Below, one piece after another: positions 1 to 5,331 of a DNA stretch of 7,883 nucleotides. Positions within the stretch are counted from its first letter, which is position 1; every line of letters begins with the position of its first letter. Below the pieces are notes generated by a model, which saw only the letters and a list, made by a program, of their open reading frames with translations, searched no databases and was not told the DNA's origin. The translations under genes were made by a program, and so were the position numbers. This DNA is from Burkholderiaceae bacterium (GTDB lineage Bacteria; Pseudomonadota; Gammaproteobacteria; Burkholderiales; Burkholderiaceae), in contig JALREG010000012.1 of NCBI GenBank assembly GCA_023253905.1, forward strand, positions 1 through 7,883, read 5' to 3'.

Positions 1-521
1 TTGACCTCACCGAACCCGAGCGCAGGCTGTCGGGCGCGCTGATGCGGGTGAACCATGTCGGCGAAATCTGCGCGCAGGCGCTCTATGAGGGGCAGGCGGC
101 GAGCACGTCCGACCCGGCACTGCGTGAATACTTTCTTGGGGCGGCGCGCGAGGAGGCCGACCATCTTGCCTGGACGCGATCGCGGCTGGATGAGCTCGGG
201 GCGTCGCCTTCGCTCCTGAACCCCTTGTGGTTTGCCGGTTCGCTTGCCATGGGACTGGTGGCAGGGCGCGTGGGCGACCGCTGGAGCCTGGGCTTCATGG
301 CCGAGACCGAGCGCCAGGTGGAGGCGCATCTGGGGTCCCACCTCAACCGCTTACCTGCTGCCGATCAGCGTTCCAGGCAGATCGTTGAGGCCATGCAGCG
401 CGACGAAACCGCGCATGCGCGACGCGCGCATGAAATGGGTGGGGCAGAGCTCCCAACGGTCGTTCAGCAAGGGATGCGTGCGGCTGCACGGGTGATGACC
501 ACGGTGGCGCATCGGGTCTGA
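1..521 (+). CDS. coq7: Coq7-type demethoxyubiquinone hydroxylase (5'-truncated by window edge)
   Basis: This is a non-heme diiron hydroxylase that adds the C6 hydroxyl to demethoxyubiquinol, the penultimate step of aerobic ubiquinone synthesis, using O2 at the membrane. The reading frame is already open at base 3 and reads family-like residues ([16 protein letters not shown]) before the first in-window ATG at 42. That ATG is therefore internal and the real start lies upstream. About 172 residues are visible; the family usually has roughly 205-215. Counting from the Met at 42, the iron ligands are all present: E8 in VNHVGE, E38 and H41 in the EExxH-type helix (REEADH), E90 in AETERQ, and E122 and H125 in DETAH. 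This four-helix ferritin-like pattern makes the call firm. The gene converges on the OsmC gene with a 30-base gap in which I see no terminator hairpin. Stop TGA at 519-521. Confidence 0.95.
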   Translation, partial: DLTEPERRLSGALMRVNHVGEICAQALYEGQAASTSDPALREYFLGAAREEADHLAWTRSRLDELGASPSLLNPLWFAGSLAMGLVAGRVGDRWSLGFMAETERQVEAHLGSHLNRLPAADQRSRQIVEAMQRDETAHARRAHEMGGAELPTVVQQGMRAAARVMTTVAHRV

Positions 522-551
522 GCGAGAACGCGGGGGCGCGGTCAGGCACCC

Positions 552-974
552 TCAGTCTTCAACGACTTCCCAGCTGGTGCTGATTTCCGCCGTGTGGGCA
601 AGCATGGCCGAGGCCGAACAATATTTGTCGTGGGACAGCTTGATGGCCCGCTCGACGATATTTGGCTTCAACCCGCGGCCGCGAACTACGAAATGAAAAT
701 GGATGCGCGTGAAAACCTTGGGATCGGCCTCGGCGCGTACGGCCTCCAGCCTCACTTCGCAGCCGCGGACGTCCAACCCGCTTTTCATGAGAATCACCAC
801 CACGTCGTAGGCGGTGCAACCGCCGGTGCCGAGCAGCACCATCTCCATGGGGCGCGGCGCCAGGTTGCGTCCGCCCCCTTCGACTGCGCCGTCCATCAGA
901 ACCGCATGGCCGCTCCCGGTTTCGGCGACAAAGCTCATTCCGCCGGGGCCGGTCCAACTGACGCTTGCTTTCAT
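552..974 (-). CDS. OsmC/YhfA-family protein, probable thiol-dependent peroxide reductase
   Basis: A 140-residue protein of the OsmC superfamily, closest in feel to the YhfA branch. OsmC and Ohr proteins reduce organic hydroperoxides through two conserved cysteines. Here these are C53 in GGCTAYDVV, at the start of the central helix, and C119 in KYCSASAML, so the redox pair is complete. The NLAPRPMEMVLLGTGG stretch (residues 37-52) before the first Cys is also typical. The function of YhfA itself is not well established, so peroxide reduction is inferred from the family. I chose the ATG at 974 because it has a GGAG Shine-Dalgarno (plus-strand ctcc at 983-986) eight bases upstream and gives the normal family length. 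A longer open frame reaching 1079 adds a low-complexity Pro/His-rich lead of 35 residues that does not look like protein. A possible promoter lies at 1044-1071. Confidence 0.9.
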   Translation of the reverse strand: MKASVSWTGPGGMSFVAETGSGHAVLMDGAVEGGGRNLAPRPMEMVLLGTGGCTAYDVVVILMKSGLDVRGCEVRLEAVRAEADPKVFTRIHFHFVVRGRGLKPNIVERAIKLSHDKYCSASAMLAHTAEISTSWEVVED

Positions 975-1043
975 GGTGTGTGCTCCAGGGCTTGAAGGGG
1001 GCGGTGGCGCGGGATGGTCGCGGCCTGTGTGTCGATCGTCGGC

Positions 1044-1071
1044 ATTATCTGCCAGCCGGCCTCCATACCAA
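1044..1071 (-). promoter_or_regulatory. Possible sigma70-type promoter for the osmC-like gene
   Basis: On the minus strand, TTGGTA (plus 1066-1071) and GATAAT (plus 1044-1049, five of six matches to TATAAT) are separated by 16 bases. Transcription would begin near 1037 and give a leader of about 60 bases before the osmC-like ATG. The -35 element is only four of six and the spacer is one short of optimal, so this is a candidate only. Confidence 0.35.
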
Positions 1072-1178
1072 TGTTGCACTGCGCAATCCCTGTTTCCGAC
1101 TCGGGCTTCGTTAATTGAGGCGTAGGGTCTTCGGTTTCGGGATGCGCGTATTTCCTAGGACGCTTAGACCGTCTTGCT

Positions 1179-1192
1179 TTGATTAAGATCAG
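1179..1192 (+). promoter_or_regulatory. FNR/ANR-type binding site
   Basis: The sequence TTGATTAAGATCAG matches nine of the ten specified positions of the FNR-family consensus TTGAT-N4-ATCAA; only the last base differs. A rough expectation for a hit this good is about 0.02 in the 757-base non-coding stretch (31 of 4^10 words per position, uniform bases), so chance is unlikely but not excluded. If the site is centred at -41.5, as in class II FNR promoters, the start would be near 1227. A weak extended -10-like element (TG at 1211-1212, then TGTGCT at 1214-1219) fits that. An alternative -10, AGTAAT at 1225-1230, would place the start near 1237. The first thing downstream is the small-RNA candidate; the nearest gene in that direction is rplM, beyond a terminator. 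The half-symmetric site could also act leftward. Confidence 0.5.
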
Positions 1193-1226
1193 ACACTTAC
1201 GGTGATTTGTTGGTGTGCTGCGACAG

Positions 1227-1401
1227 TAATAGGAAAACTGTGTCGAATTTCACCCCCGCGGCGGATGGCGCTCTTGCGTTGCACAACTGATTTCCGTAGC
1301 ATTCGGGTTGTTGGTTGGGTCTCCAGCCTCTCAGTGTCTCCTCCACCCTCCTCCAAAAGGTGGATTCAACCCGGCCCCGTCAAAGGGTCGGGTTTTTTTT
1401 T
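1227..1401 (+). ncRNA. Candidate trans-acting small RNA with CUCCUCC anti-SD motifs
   Basis: There is no convincing protein here. The longest frame reads straight through the terminator and has a non-protein composition. The 3' half forms three successive hairpins. Hairpin A is GGTTGG (1313-1318) with CCAGCC (1323-1328) and a 4-base loop. Hairpin B is TCCACC (1342-1347) with GGTGGA (1359-1364) and an 11-base loop, CTCCTCCAAAA. Hairpin C is the intrinsic terminator at 1368-1401. CTCCTCC occurs twice, at 1338-1344 and 1348-1354, ten bases apart. The second copy lies entirely in the loop of B; the first is mostly in the single strand between A and B. This motif can pair with GGAGG ribosome binding sites, as in several bacterial sRNA families that expose C/U-rich loops. 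The 5' end is inferred from the FNR box and is uncertain by tens of bases. An rplM leader with attenuation is the main alternative. Confidence 0.5.
1368..1401 (+). terminator. Intrinsic terminator ending the small-RNA candidate
   Basis: AACCCGGCCC (1368-1377) pairs with GGGTCGGGTT (1385-1394) as a 10-bp stem with one G-U pair around a 7-base CGTCAAA loop. A run of nine T (1393-1401) follows, seven of them beyond the stem. This is a textbook Rho-independent terminator, and the long U tail also suits Hfq binding. No protein gene ends nearby on the plus strand: coq7 ends about 850 bases upstream and is followed by an oppositely oriented gene. That argues for a separate short transcript ending here. 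Confidence 0.85.
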
Positions 1402-1479
1402 CGCCTGGCGCTTCTGCGGGGATGTTGGTCGGGCGAGCCCCCTGGTGGGACACTTCCCGGTGCGCTTTCCGGATTCGTT

Positions 1480-1509
1480 TTGACTTGGGCGGGCGAGTCC
1501 TGATAGCAT
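1480..1509 (+). promoter_or_regulatory. Probable sigma70 promoter of rplM-rpsI
   Basis: TTGACT at 1480-1485 matches five of six -35 positions, and TAGCAT at 1504-1509 matches four of six -10 positions, with an 18-base spacer. Start would be near 1516. It lies downstream of the terminator at 1368-1401 and is the best promoter-like pair before rplM, so it would give the ribosomal operon its own transcript with a leader of about 216 bases. Confidence 0.5.
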
Positions 1510-1515
1510 AGAAGG

Positions 1516-1731
1516 CTTTCCGCGAAAACCATTCGCTTTGCGCTTTGATTCATGCTTCTTACAGAGGGGCGGCGCTTAGTGAAAGACGGCGTCTAGATAG
1601 GGCCGGGGTGAAGCGCAAGACGCAGTGATCGAAGGGCAGAAGCTGAAATGCAGAAGCCGAAATGCAGAAGATGATCGCTCGTGTCGGGCAGCAATCACCG
1701 AAGCGCGGATAAACCCTGCCAGAGCAGATAT
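1516..1731 (+). promoter_or_regulatory. Long 5' leader of rplM-rpsI
   Basis: About 216 bases lie between the predicted start and the rplM ATG, with no gene visible. The stretch contains the 14-base tandem repeat at 1636-1675 and a possible 16-codon reading frame from ATG 1662 to TAA 1712, which ends 19 bases before rplM. The rplM ribosome binding site is weak (AGAGCAG at 1721-1727). In E. coli the rplM-rpsI leader mediates translational repression by L13. A long leader with a weak binding site is compatible with that kind of control here, but I cannot identify an L13-binding fold. Confidence 0.35.
1636..1675 (+). repeat. 14-bp tandem repeat in the rplM leader (about 2.7 copies)
   Basis: GCAGAAGCTGAAAT (1636-1649) and GCAGAAGCCGAAAT (1650-1663) differ at one base. 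A third partial copy, GCAGAAGATGAT (1664-1675), follows and diverges after GCAGAAG. The unit length is not a multiple of three, which fits a non-coding or RNA-level role rather than a peptide repeat. Confidence 0.8.
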
Positions 1732-2160
1732 ATGAAGACTTTCTCCGCCAAGCCGCACGAAGTAAAGCGCGACTGGTTTGTGATCGATGCCACCGACAAG
1801 GTGCTTGGCCGGCTGGCTGCTGAAATCGCTCACCGTCTCCGCGGCAAGCACAAACCGGAATTCACCCCGCATGTTGATACCGGCGATTTCATTGTGGTGG
1901 TCAACGCCGCACACATCCGCGTCACCGGCAACAAGGCCGAAGGCAAGCGTTATTTCCGCCATAGCGGTTATCCCGGCGGCATCAGCGAAACCTCGTTTGG
2001 CAAAATGCAAAGCCGGTTCCCTGGCCGTGCGCTCGAGAAGGCGGTCAAGGGCATGCTGCCCAAAGGCCCGCTCGGCTACGCCATGATCAAGAAAATGAAG
2101 GTCTACGCGGAGGGCACCCATCCGCATACGGCCCAGCAACCGAAGGCCTTGGAGATCTGA
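1732..2160 (+). CDS. rplM: 50S ribosomal protein L13
   Basis: A 142-residue protein, the normal bacterial L13 length. L13 is an early-assembling 23S rRNA-binding protein of the large subunit and in E. coli also represses its own operon at translation initiation. The sequence is diagnostic: [15 protein letters not shown] at the start, the [18 protein letters not shown] helix (residues 24-41), and the C-terminal signature [15 protein letters not shown] followed by [12 protein letters not shown]. The frame is open upstream to 1681, but family alignment of the MKTF start places initiation at ATG 1732. Its Shine-Dalgarno is weak (AGAGCAG). rpsI starts two bases after the TGA, and its ribosome binding site lies within the last codons of rplM, so the pair is almost certainly cotranscribed and translationally coupled. 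Confidence 0.98.
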   Translation: MKTFSAKPHEVKRDWFVIDATDKVLGRLAAEIAHRLRGKHKPEFTPHVDTGDFIVVVNAAHIRVTGNKAEGKRYFRHSGYPGGISETSFGKMQSRFPGRALEKAVKGMLPKGPLGYAMIKKMKVYAEGTHPHTAQQPKALEI

Positions 2161-2162
2161 CC

Positions 2163-2555
2163 ATGATCGGTGATTACTACTACGGCACTGGGCGTCGCAA
2201 AACCTCTGTTGCACGCGTATTCCTCAAGCGTGGTACGGGCAAGGTGGTGGTCAATGGCCGTCCGTTGGACCAATACTTCGCTCGGGAAACCGGCCGCATG
2301 GTGGCCCGGCAAGCACTCGAACTCACCAACAACCTCGGCGTGTTTGACGTCAAGATCAACGTGCATGGTGGTGGCGAAACTGGCCAGGCCGGTGCGGTTC
2401 GTCACGGCATCACCCGCGCACTGATCGACTATGACGCAACGCTGAAGCCTGCGCTGTCGGCGGCGGGGCTGGTCACGCGTGATGCGCGAGAGGTTGAGCG
2501 TAAGAAAGTCGGTCTGCACAAAGCGCGGCGTCGGAAGCAGTTCTCGAAGCGTTGA
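2163..2555 (+). CDS. rpsI: 30S ribosomal protein S9
   Basis: A 130-residue protein, the standard S9 length. S9 binds 16S rRNA in the head of the small subunit, and its extended C-terminal tail reaches the P-site tRNA. The N-terminal [16 protein letters not shown] (residues 5-20), the central [15 protein letters not shown] segment and the basic C-terminus [18 protein letters not shown], ending in the near-universal SKR, are all present. GGAG at 2151-2154, eight bases before the ATG, is a good binding site and sits inside the final codons of rplM. It is the second and last gene of the operon; the intrinsic terminator at 2597-2625 follows. Confidence 0.98.
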   Translation: MIGDYYYGTGRRKTSVARVFLKRGTGKVVVNGRPLDQYFARETGRMVARQALELTNNLGVFDVKINVHGGGETGQAGAVRHGITRALIDYDATLKPALSAAGLVTRDAREVERKKVGLHKARRRKQFSKR

Positions 2556-2596
2556 TCGCGGCTGGGGCGCCCCGCGCCCCGCGCGCAACCCGCTGC

Positions 2597-2625
2597 AAAA
2601 AGCCGCCTATCGGGCGGCTTTTTTT
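2597..2625 (+). terminator. Intrinsic terminator of the rplM-rpsI operon
   Basis: AAAAAGCCGCC (2597-2607) pairs perfectly with GGCGGCTTTTT (2613-2623) around a 5-base loop, TATCG, and the T run continues to 2625. It lies 41 bases after the rpsI stop. The A tract before the stem means it could also stop transcription coming from the right, although no leftward gene is close. Confidence 0.92.
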
Positions 2626-2644
2626 CGTGTATCGCACCATGCGG

Positions 2645-2656
2645 AGCCCATGGGCT
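2645..2656. repeat. 12-bp perfect palindrome upstream of argC
   Basis: AGCCCATGGGCT is a perfect inverted repeat that ends 29 bases before the argC ATG, between the rpsI terminator and the argC ribosome binding site. It could be an operator or an RNA hairpin stem, or chance (about 3 percent for this interval). It does not resemble the ArgR box. Confidence 0.45.
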
Positions 2657-2685
2657 GTTGCACCTGAATCTCGGGAGAGTCGAAC

Positions 2686-3741
2686 ATGATCAAGGTTGGC
2701 ATCGTTGGCGGCACTGGCTACACCGGGGTGGAGCTGCTCCGGCTGCTTGCCCAGCACCCCGAAGTGGCGCTACACGCCATCACGTCCCGCAAAGAAGACG
2801 GCATGCCGGTGGCCGAAATGTTTCCGTCGCTGCGGGGACGGGTGTCCCTCGCGTTCAGCGAGCCCGCCAAGGCCCCGCTCACCGGCTGCGATGTAGTGTT
2901 CTTTGCGACGCCGCACGGCGTGGCGATGGCTCAGGCGCCCGAATTGCTTGCGGCGGGTGTCCGGGTGATTGATATTGCCGCTGACTTCCGGCTGAAGGAC
3001 ACGGCGGAGTTCGAACGCTGGTACAAGATGCCGCACAGCTGTCCCGACATTCTTGCCGAGTCGGTCTATGGCCTGCCCGAGGTCAACCGCGAGGCCATCC
3101 GCAAAGCGCGAGTGGTCGGCATGCCGGGGTGTTATCCCACATCGGTTCAACTTGGGCTCTTGCCGGTGCTGGCCGCAGCAAAAGCCGGTGGACCGCCGCT
3201 CATCGATCCCACCGGCATCATCGCGGACTGCAAGTCCGGGGTGTCGGGCGCCGGCCGGAAAGCGGAGGTTCACACCCTCCTTGCCGAGGCTTCGGACAAT
3301 TTCAAGGCCTACGGGGTGAGTGGCCATCGCCACTGGCCTGAAATCCGCCAGGGCCTCTCGGCGATTGCGGGGCAGCCCGTCAACCTCGTGTTCACGCCGC
3401 ATCTGGTGCCGATGATTCGGGGCATCCACTCAACCCTCTATGCGCGGCTCACGCCGGCTGGCCGCGCTGCAGATCTGCAGGCGCTCTATGAGGCATACTT
3501 CGCCGCCGAGCCGTTCGTGGATGTGATGCCCGCAGGGTCTACGCCTGACACCCGGTCCGTGCGGGCATCGAACATGGCCCGGATCGCGGTGCATCGCCCG
3601 CCGGAGAGCGACCTGCTGATGGTGCTGGTGGTGGAGGATAATCTGGTGAAGGGTGCCTCGGGACAGGCGGTGCAGGTGATGAACCTGATGTTTGGCCTCC
3701 CCGAAGAAATGGGATTGACCCAGATTCCTGTGCTGCCCTGA
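2686..3741 (+). CDS. argC: N-acetyl-gamma-glutamyl-phosphate reductase
   Basis: A 351-residue type-1 ArgC, about the usual length. It catalyses the third step of arginine synthesis in the cytosol, the NADPH-dependent reduction of N-acetyl-glutamyl-5-phosphate to the semialdehyde. The Rossmann nucleotide loop GGTGYTG is at residues 8-14, the catalytic cysteine is C149 in GMPGCYPT, and the conserved GHRHWPEI histidine motif is at 213-220. The GVSGAGRKA substrate-binding stretch is at 185-193. The ATG at 2686 has a good binding site (GGGAG 2673-2677, eight bases away) and starts directly with the MIKVGIVG strand, so the start is secure. It follows the rpsI terminator, so it needs its own promoter; I see no clear -35/-10 pair in 2626-2670. 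No ArgR box is recognisable. erpA begins 35 bases downstream and may be cotranscribed. Confidence 0.97.
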   Translation: MIKVGIVGGTGYTGVELLRLLAQHPEVALHAITSRKEDGMPVAEMFPSLRGRVSLAFSEPAKAPLTGCDVVFFATPHGVAMAQAPELLAAGVRVIDIAADFRLKDTAEFERWYKMPHSCPDILAESVYGLPEVNREAIRKARVVGMPGCYPTSVQLGLLPVLAAAKAGGPPLIDPTGIIADCKSGVSGAGRKAEVHTLLAEASDNFKAYGVSGHRHWPEIRQGLSAIAGQPVNLVFTPHLVPMIRGIHSTLYARLTPAGRAADLQALYEAYFAAEPFVDVMPAGSTPDTRSVRASNMARIAVHRPPESDLLMVLVVEDNLVKGASGQAVQVMNLMFGLPEEMGLTQIPVLP

Positions 3742-3776
3742 GCTACACTCTGCTGTTGAGTCAAGGGAGAAAAACC

Positions 3777-4127
3777 ATGAACGCCATTGCCGAAATGCCA
3801 GCCCCGCTCGTCTTCACCGAAAGCGCGGCGAGCAAGGTCAAGCAGCTCATTGACGAAGAGGGTAATCCGTCTCTCAAGCTTCGCGTGTTTGTGCAGGGCG
3901 GCGGGTGCTCGGGCTTTCAATATGGTTTCACGTTTGACGAAGAAACCAACGACGATGACACCGTGATGGAAAAGAACGGTGTGCACCTTCTGATCGATGC
4001 CATGAGCTATCAGTATCTGGTGGGTGCCGAGATCGATTACAAAGACGATCTCGAGGGCTCGCAGTTTGTCATCAAGAACCCAAACGCCACCACCACCTGC
4101 GGGTGCGGTTCGTCGTTCTCGGTTTGA
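3777..4127 (+). CDS. erpA: Iron-sulfur cluster insertion protein ErpA (A-type carrier)
   Basis: A 116-residue A-type carrier that receives assembled Fe-S clusters and delivers them to apoproteins. In E. coli ErpA is needed for isoprenoid-synthesis enzymes and respiratory complexes. The three cluster-ligating cysteines are C44 in [11 protein letters not shown], and C108 and C110 in [12 protein letters not shown], in the family's exact Cys-x63-Cys-x-Cys layout. The N-terminal [13 protein letters not shown] and the [15 protein letters not shown] stretch are ErpA-like. I start it at ATG 3777, six bases after GGGAGA (3765-3770). A longer frame beginning with TTG at 3756 would run through this binding site and is rejected. 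The gene follows argC by 35 bases and converges on anmK with an 11-base gap. Separation from IscA rests on sequence resemblance and the absence of isc genes nearby. Confidence 0.95.
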   Translation: MNAIAEMPAPLVFTESAASKVKQLIDEEGNPSLKLRVFVQGGGCSGFQYGFTFDEETNDDDTVMEKNGVHLLIDAMSYQYLVGAEIDYKDDLEGSQFVIKNPNATTTCGCGSSFSV

Positions 4128-4138
4128 TCAGGGCTGGG

Positions 4139-5299
4139 TCAGGTCCGGAGTCGGCCCCACGGGTCGGCTACCGACCCCAGTACCCGGCTGCTCGCTGCGC
4201 CGGTGACGGTGGGTAAATTCCCCGGTAGAGCGTCTACCCGCCGTGCGGCCAGCCAGGCAAACGCTGCCGCTTCCACAGCCATCGGATCAATACCTATCAC
4301 TTCAGTGCTCGCCACGCGGCATTGGGATAGCTTCTGGCTGATCCTTCGCATCAGATCGGCGTTGTAAACCCCGCCGCCACACAAAAACACCTGCCCCGGG
4401 GTGGCTGGCTCGCACGCCAGAGCGATTGTGGTGGCGGTCAGCTCTGAGAGCGTAGCCTGCACGTCGCGAGGCGCCAGAAGTTGGCCGCCATGGGCTGAAG
4501 CATACGTCCGCAGGTGACGGTCCAACCAATCAAGATTGAAGTCGTCTCGGCCAGTGCTCTTTGGGGGCGGTCGGTGAAAATACTCATCGGCCAGCATTGC
4601 CGCGAGGAGCCCTGGGTTGGCGGTGCCGCCAGCAGCCCAGGCGCCGCCCGCATCGAAGCGTTTGCCCTGGTGGCGTTCATGCCATTGATCGAGCAGCGTG
4701 TTGCCAGGGCCCGTGTCGTGACCGAGAACCTGAGAGGTACTGTTGGGGGTGGTAGCCGGGAGCACGCTGATGTTGGCAATGCCTCCAATATTCACCACGG
4801 CACGGCATTCGGATTGATCAGCGAAGACATGGGCGTGAAAAGCGGGGACCAGGGGCGCGCCCTGTCCGCCCGCCGCGATGTCCGCGGGGCGCAGGTCATA
4901 AACCACGGGAATGCCAGTTGTTTCAGCAAGCTGCGCGGCGTTCAGCAATTGGAGCGTAAAGCCTTCGGCGGGGCGGTGCCGAACCGTCTGCCCATGGGCA
5001 CCGATCGCGGTGATGTCGCGGGCTGTGAAGCCTGCGCGATCGAGGGCTCGCTGCGCGGCCTCAGCGTAAAGATGAGCGAGTTTGAGCGCCACTCTGGCGG
5101 CCAACTCGAGTTCGCCTGCGGACGGCGCTTGTAGCGTCTGGATGGACTGCCGCAGGTCATTCGAAAACGGCACGGACACGCACGACAGCGTTTCGAGACG
5201 TTGGGTGAAAGAGTGGATCCGCGCAAGCACAGCATCGACAGCGTCGACGCTGGTACCCGACATCAGGCCGATGAACAGCCGACTATCGGGGGAAGACAT
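4139..5299 (-). CDS. anmK: Anhydro-N-acetylmuramic acid kinase
   Basis: A 386-residue sugar kinase of the AnmK family (usually about 365-380). It phosphorylates and hydrolyses 1,6-anhydro-MurNAc to MurNAc-6-phosphate with ATP, returning cell-wall material to metabolism in the cytosol. Visible motifs are the nucleotide loop MSGTSVDAVD (13-22), GAHGQTVRH (100-108), AAGGQGAPLVP (142-152), NIGGIANI (170-177), GHDTGPGN (193-200, with the expected catalytic base D195), CGGGVYN (307-313) and EAAAFAWLA (343-351). One departure is alanine at residue 20, where the family usually has glycine (SxDGxD). The start at 5299 agrees with the MSGTS position, although no Shine-Dalgarno is evident before it. It lies 32 bases after the M23 peptidase gene on the same strand, so the two are probably one operon. 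The product pair fits murein turnover. Confidence 0.95.
   Translation of the reverse strand: MSSPDSRLFIGLMSGTSVDAVDAVLARIHSFTQRLETLSCVSVPFSNDLRQSIQTLQAPSAGELELAARVALKLAHLYAEAAQRALDRAGFTARDITAIGAHGQTVRHRPAEGFTLQLLNAAQLAETTGIPVVYDLRPADIAAGGQGAPLVPAFHAHVFADQSECRAVVNIGGIANISVLPATTPNSTSQVLGHDTGPGNTLLDQWHERHQGKRFDAGGAWAAGGTANPGLLAAMLADEYFHRPPPKSTGRDDFNLDWLDRHLRTYASAHGGQLLAPRDVQATLSELTATTIALACEPATPGQVFLCGGGVYNADLMRRISQKLSQCRVASTEVIGIDPMAVEAAAFAWLAARRVDALPGNLPTVTGAASSRVLGSVADPWGRLRT
4161..4177. repeat. Hairpin in the erpA/anmK convergent 3' ends
   Basis: GGGTCGG (4161-4167) and CCGACCC (4171-4177) form a perfect 7-bp stem with a 3-base loop, within the last codons of anmK and 34 bases past the erpA stop. 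There is no T tract on either side, so it is not a standard intrinsic terminator, but a stable hairpin between convergent genes could serve as a 3'-end stabiliser or a weak bidirectional stop. Confidence 0.4.
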
Positions 5300-5331
5300 G
5301 TTGCGCCGGGGAGCAGGGCCGGGCGCGAGGG

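Noticed and set aside
594..995. 133-codon plus-strand frame over the OsmC gene
   Set aside because: It is antisense to a clear OsmC-family gene with both cysteines, and its translation shows no family features.
1300..1360. Resemblance to a tmRNA or tRNA 3' end (CTCCACC-like bases)
   Set aside because: There is no GGTTCGA T-arm, no acceptor stem partner and no CCA end in the right register.
1202..1483. 93-codon open frame in the osmC-rplM gap
   Set aside because: It runs straight through the terminator hairpin and T run (reading FFF), has no ribosome binding site and has an implausible composition. The region is better read as RNA.
1431..1500. Direct repeat GGGCGAGYCC at 1431-1440 and 1491-1500
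   Set aside because: It is short, GC-rich and imperfect. The second copy falls in the rplM promoter spacer, but nothing else supports an operator pair.
1576..2214. 212-codon minus-strand frame over rplM
   Set aside because: It is a shadow of the unmistakable L13 gene in GC-rich DNA.
3715..3749. Promoter for erpA from TTGACC and TACACT
   Set aside because: The spacer is 23 bases, too long for a sigma70 promoter, and both elements lie in or just after the argC end. Cotranscription with argC is simpler.
3756..3776. TTG start giving a longer ErpA
   Set aside because: The added codons are the GGGAGA ribosome binding site itself, and ErpA homologues start near MNAI.
4514..5134. 206-codon plus-strand frame over anmK
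   Set aside because: It is antisense to anmK, which carries all the family motifs.
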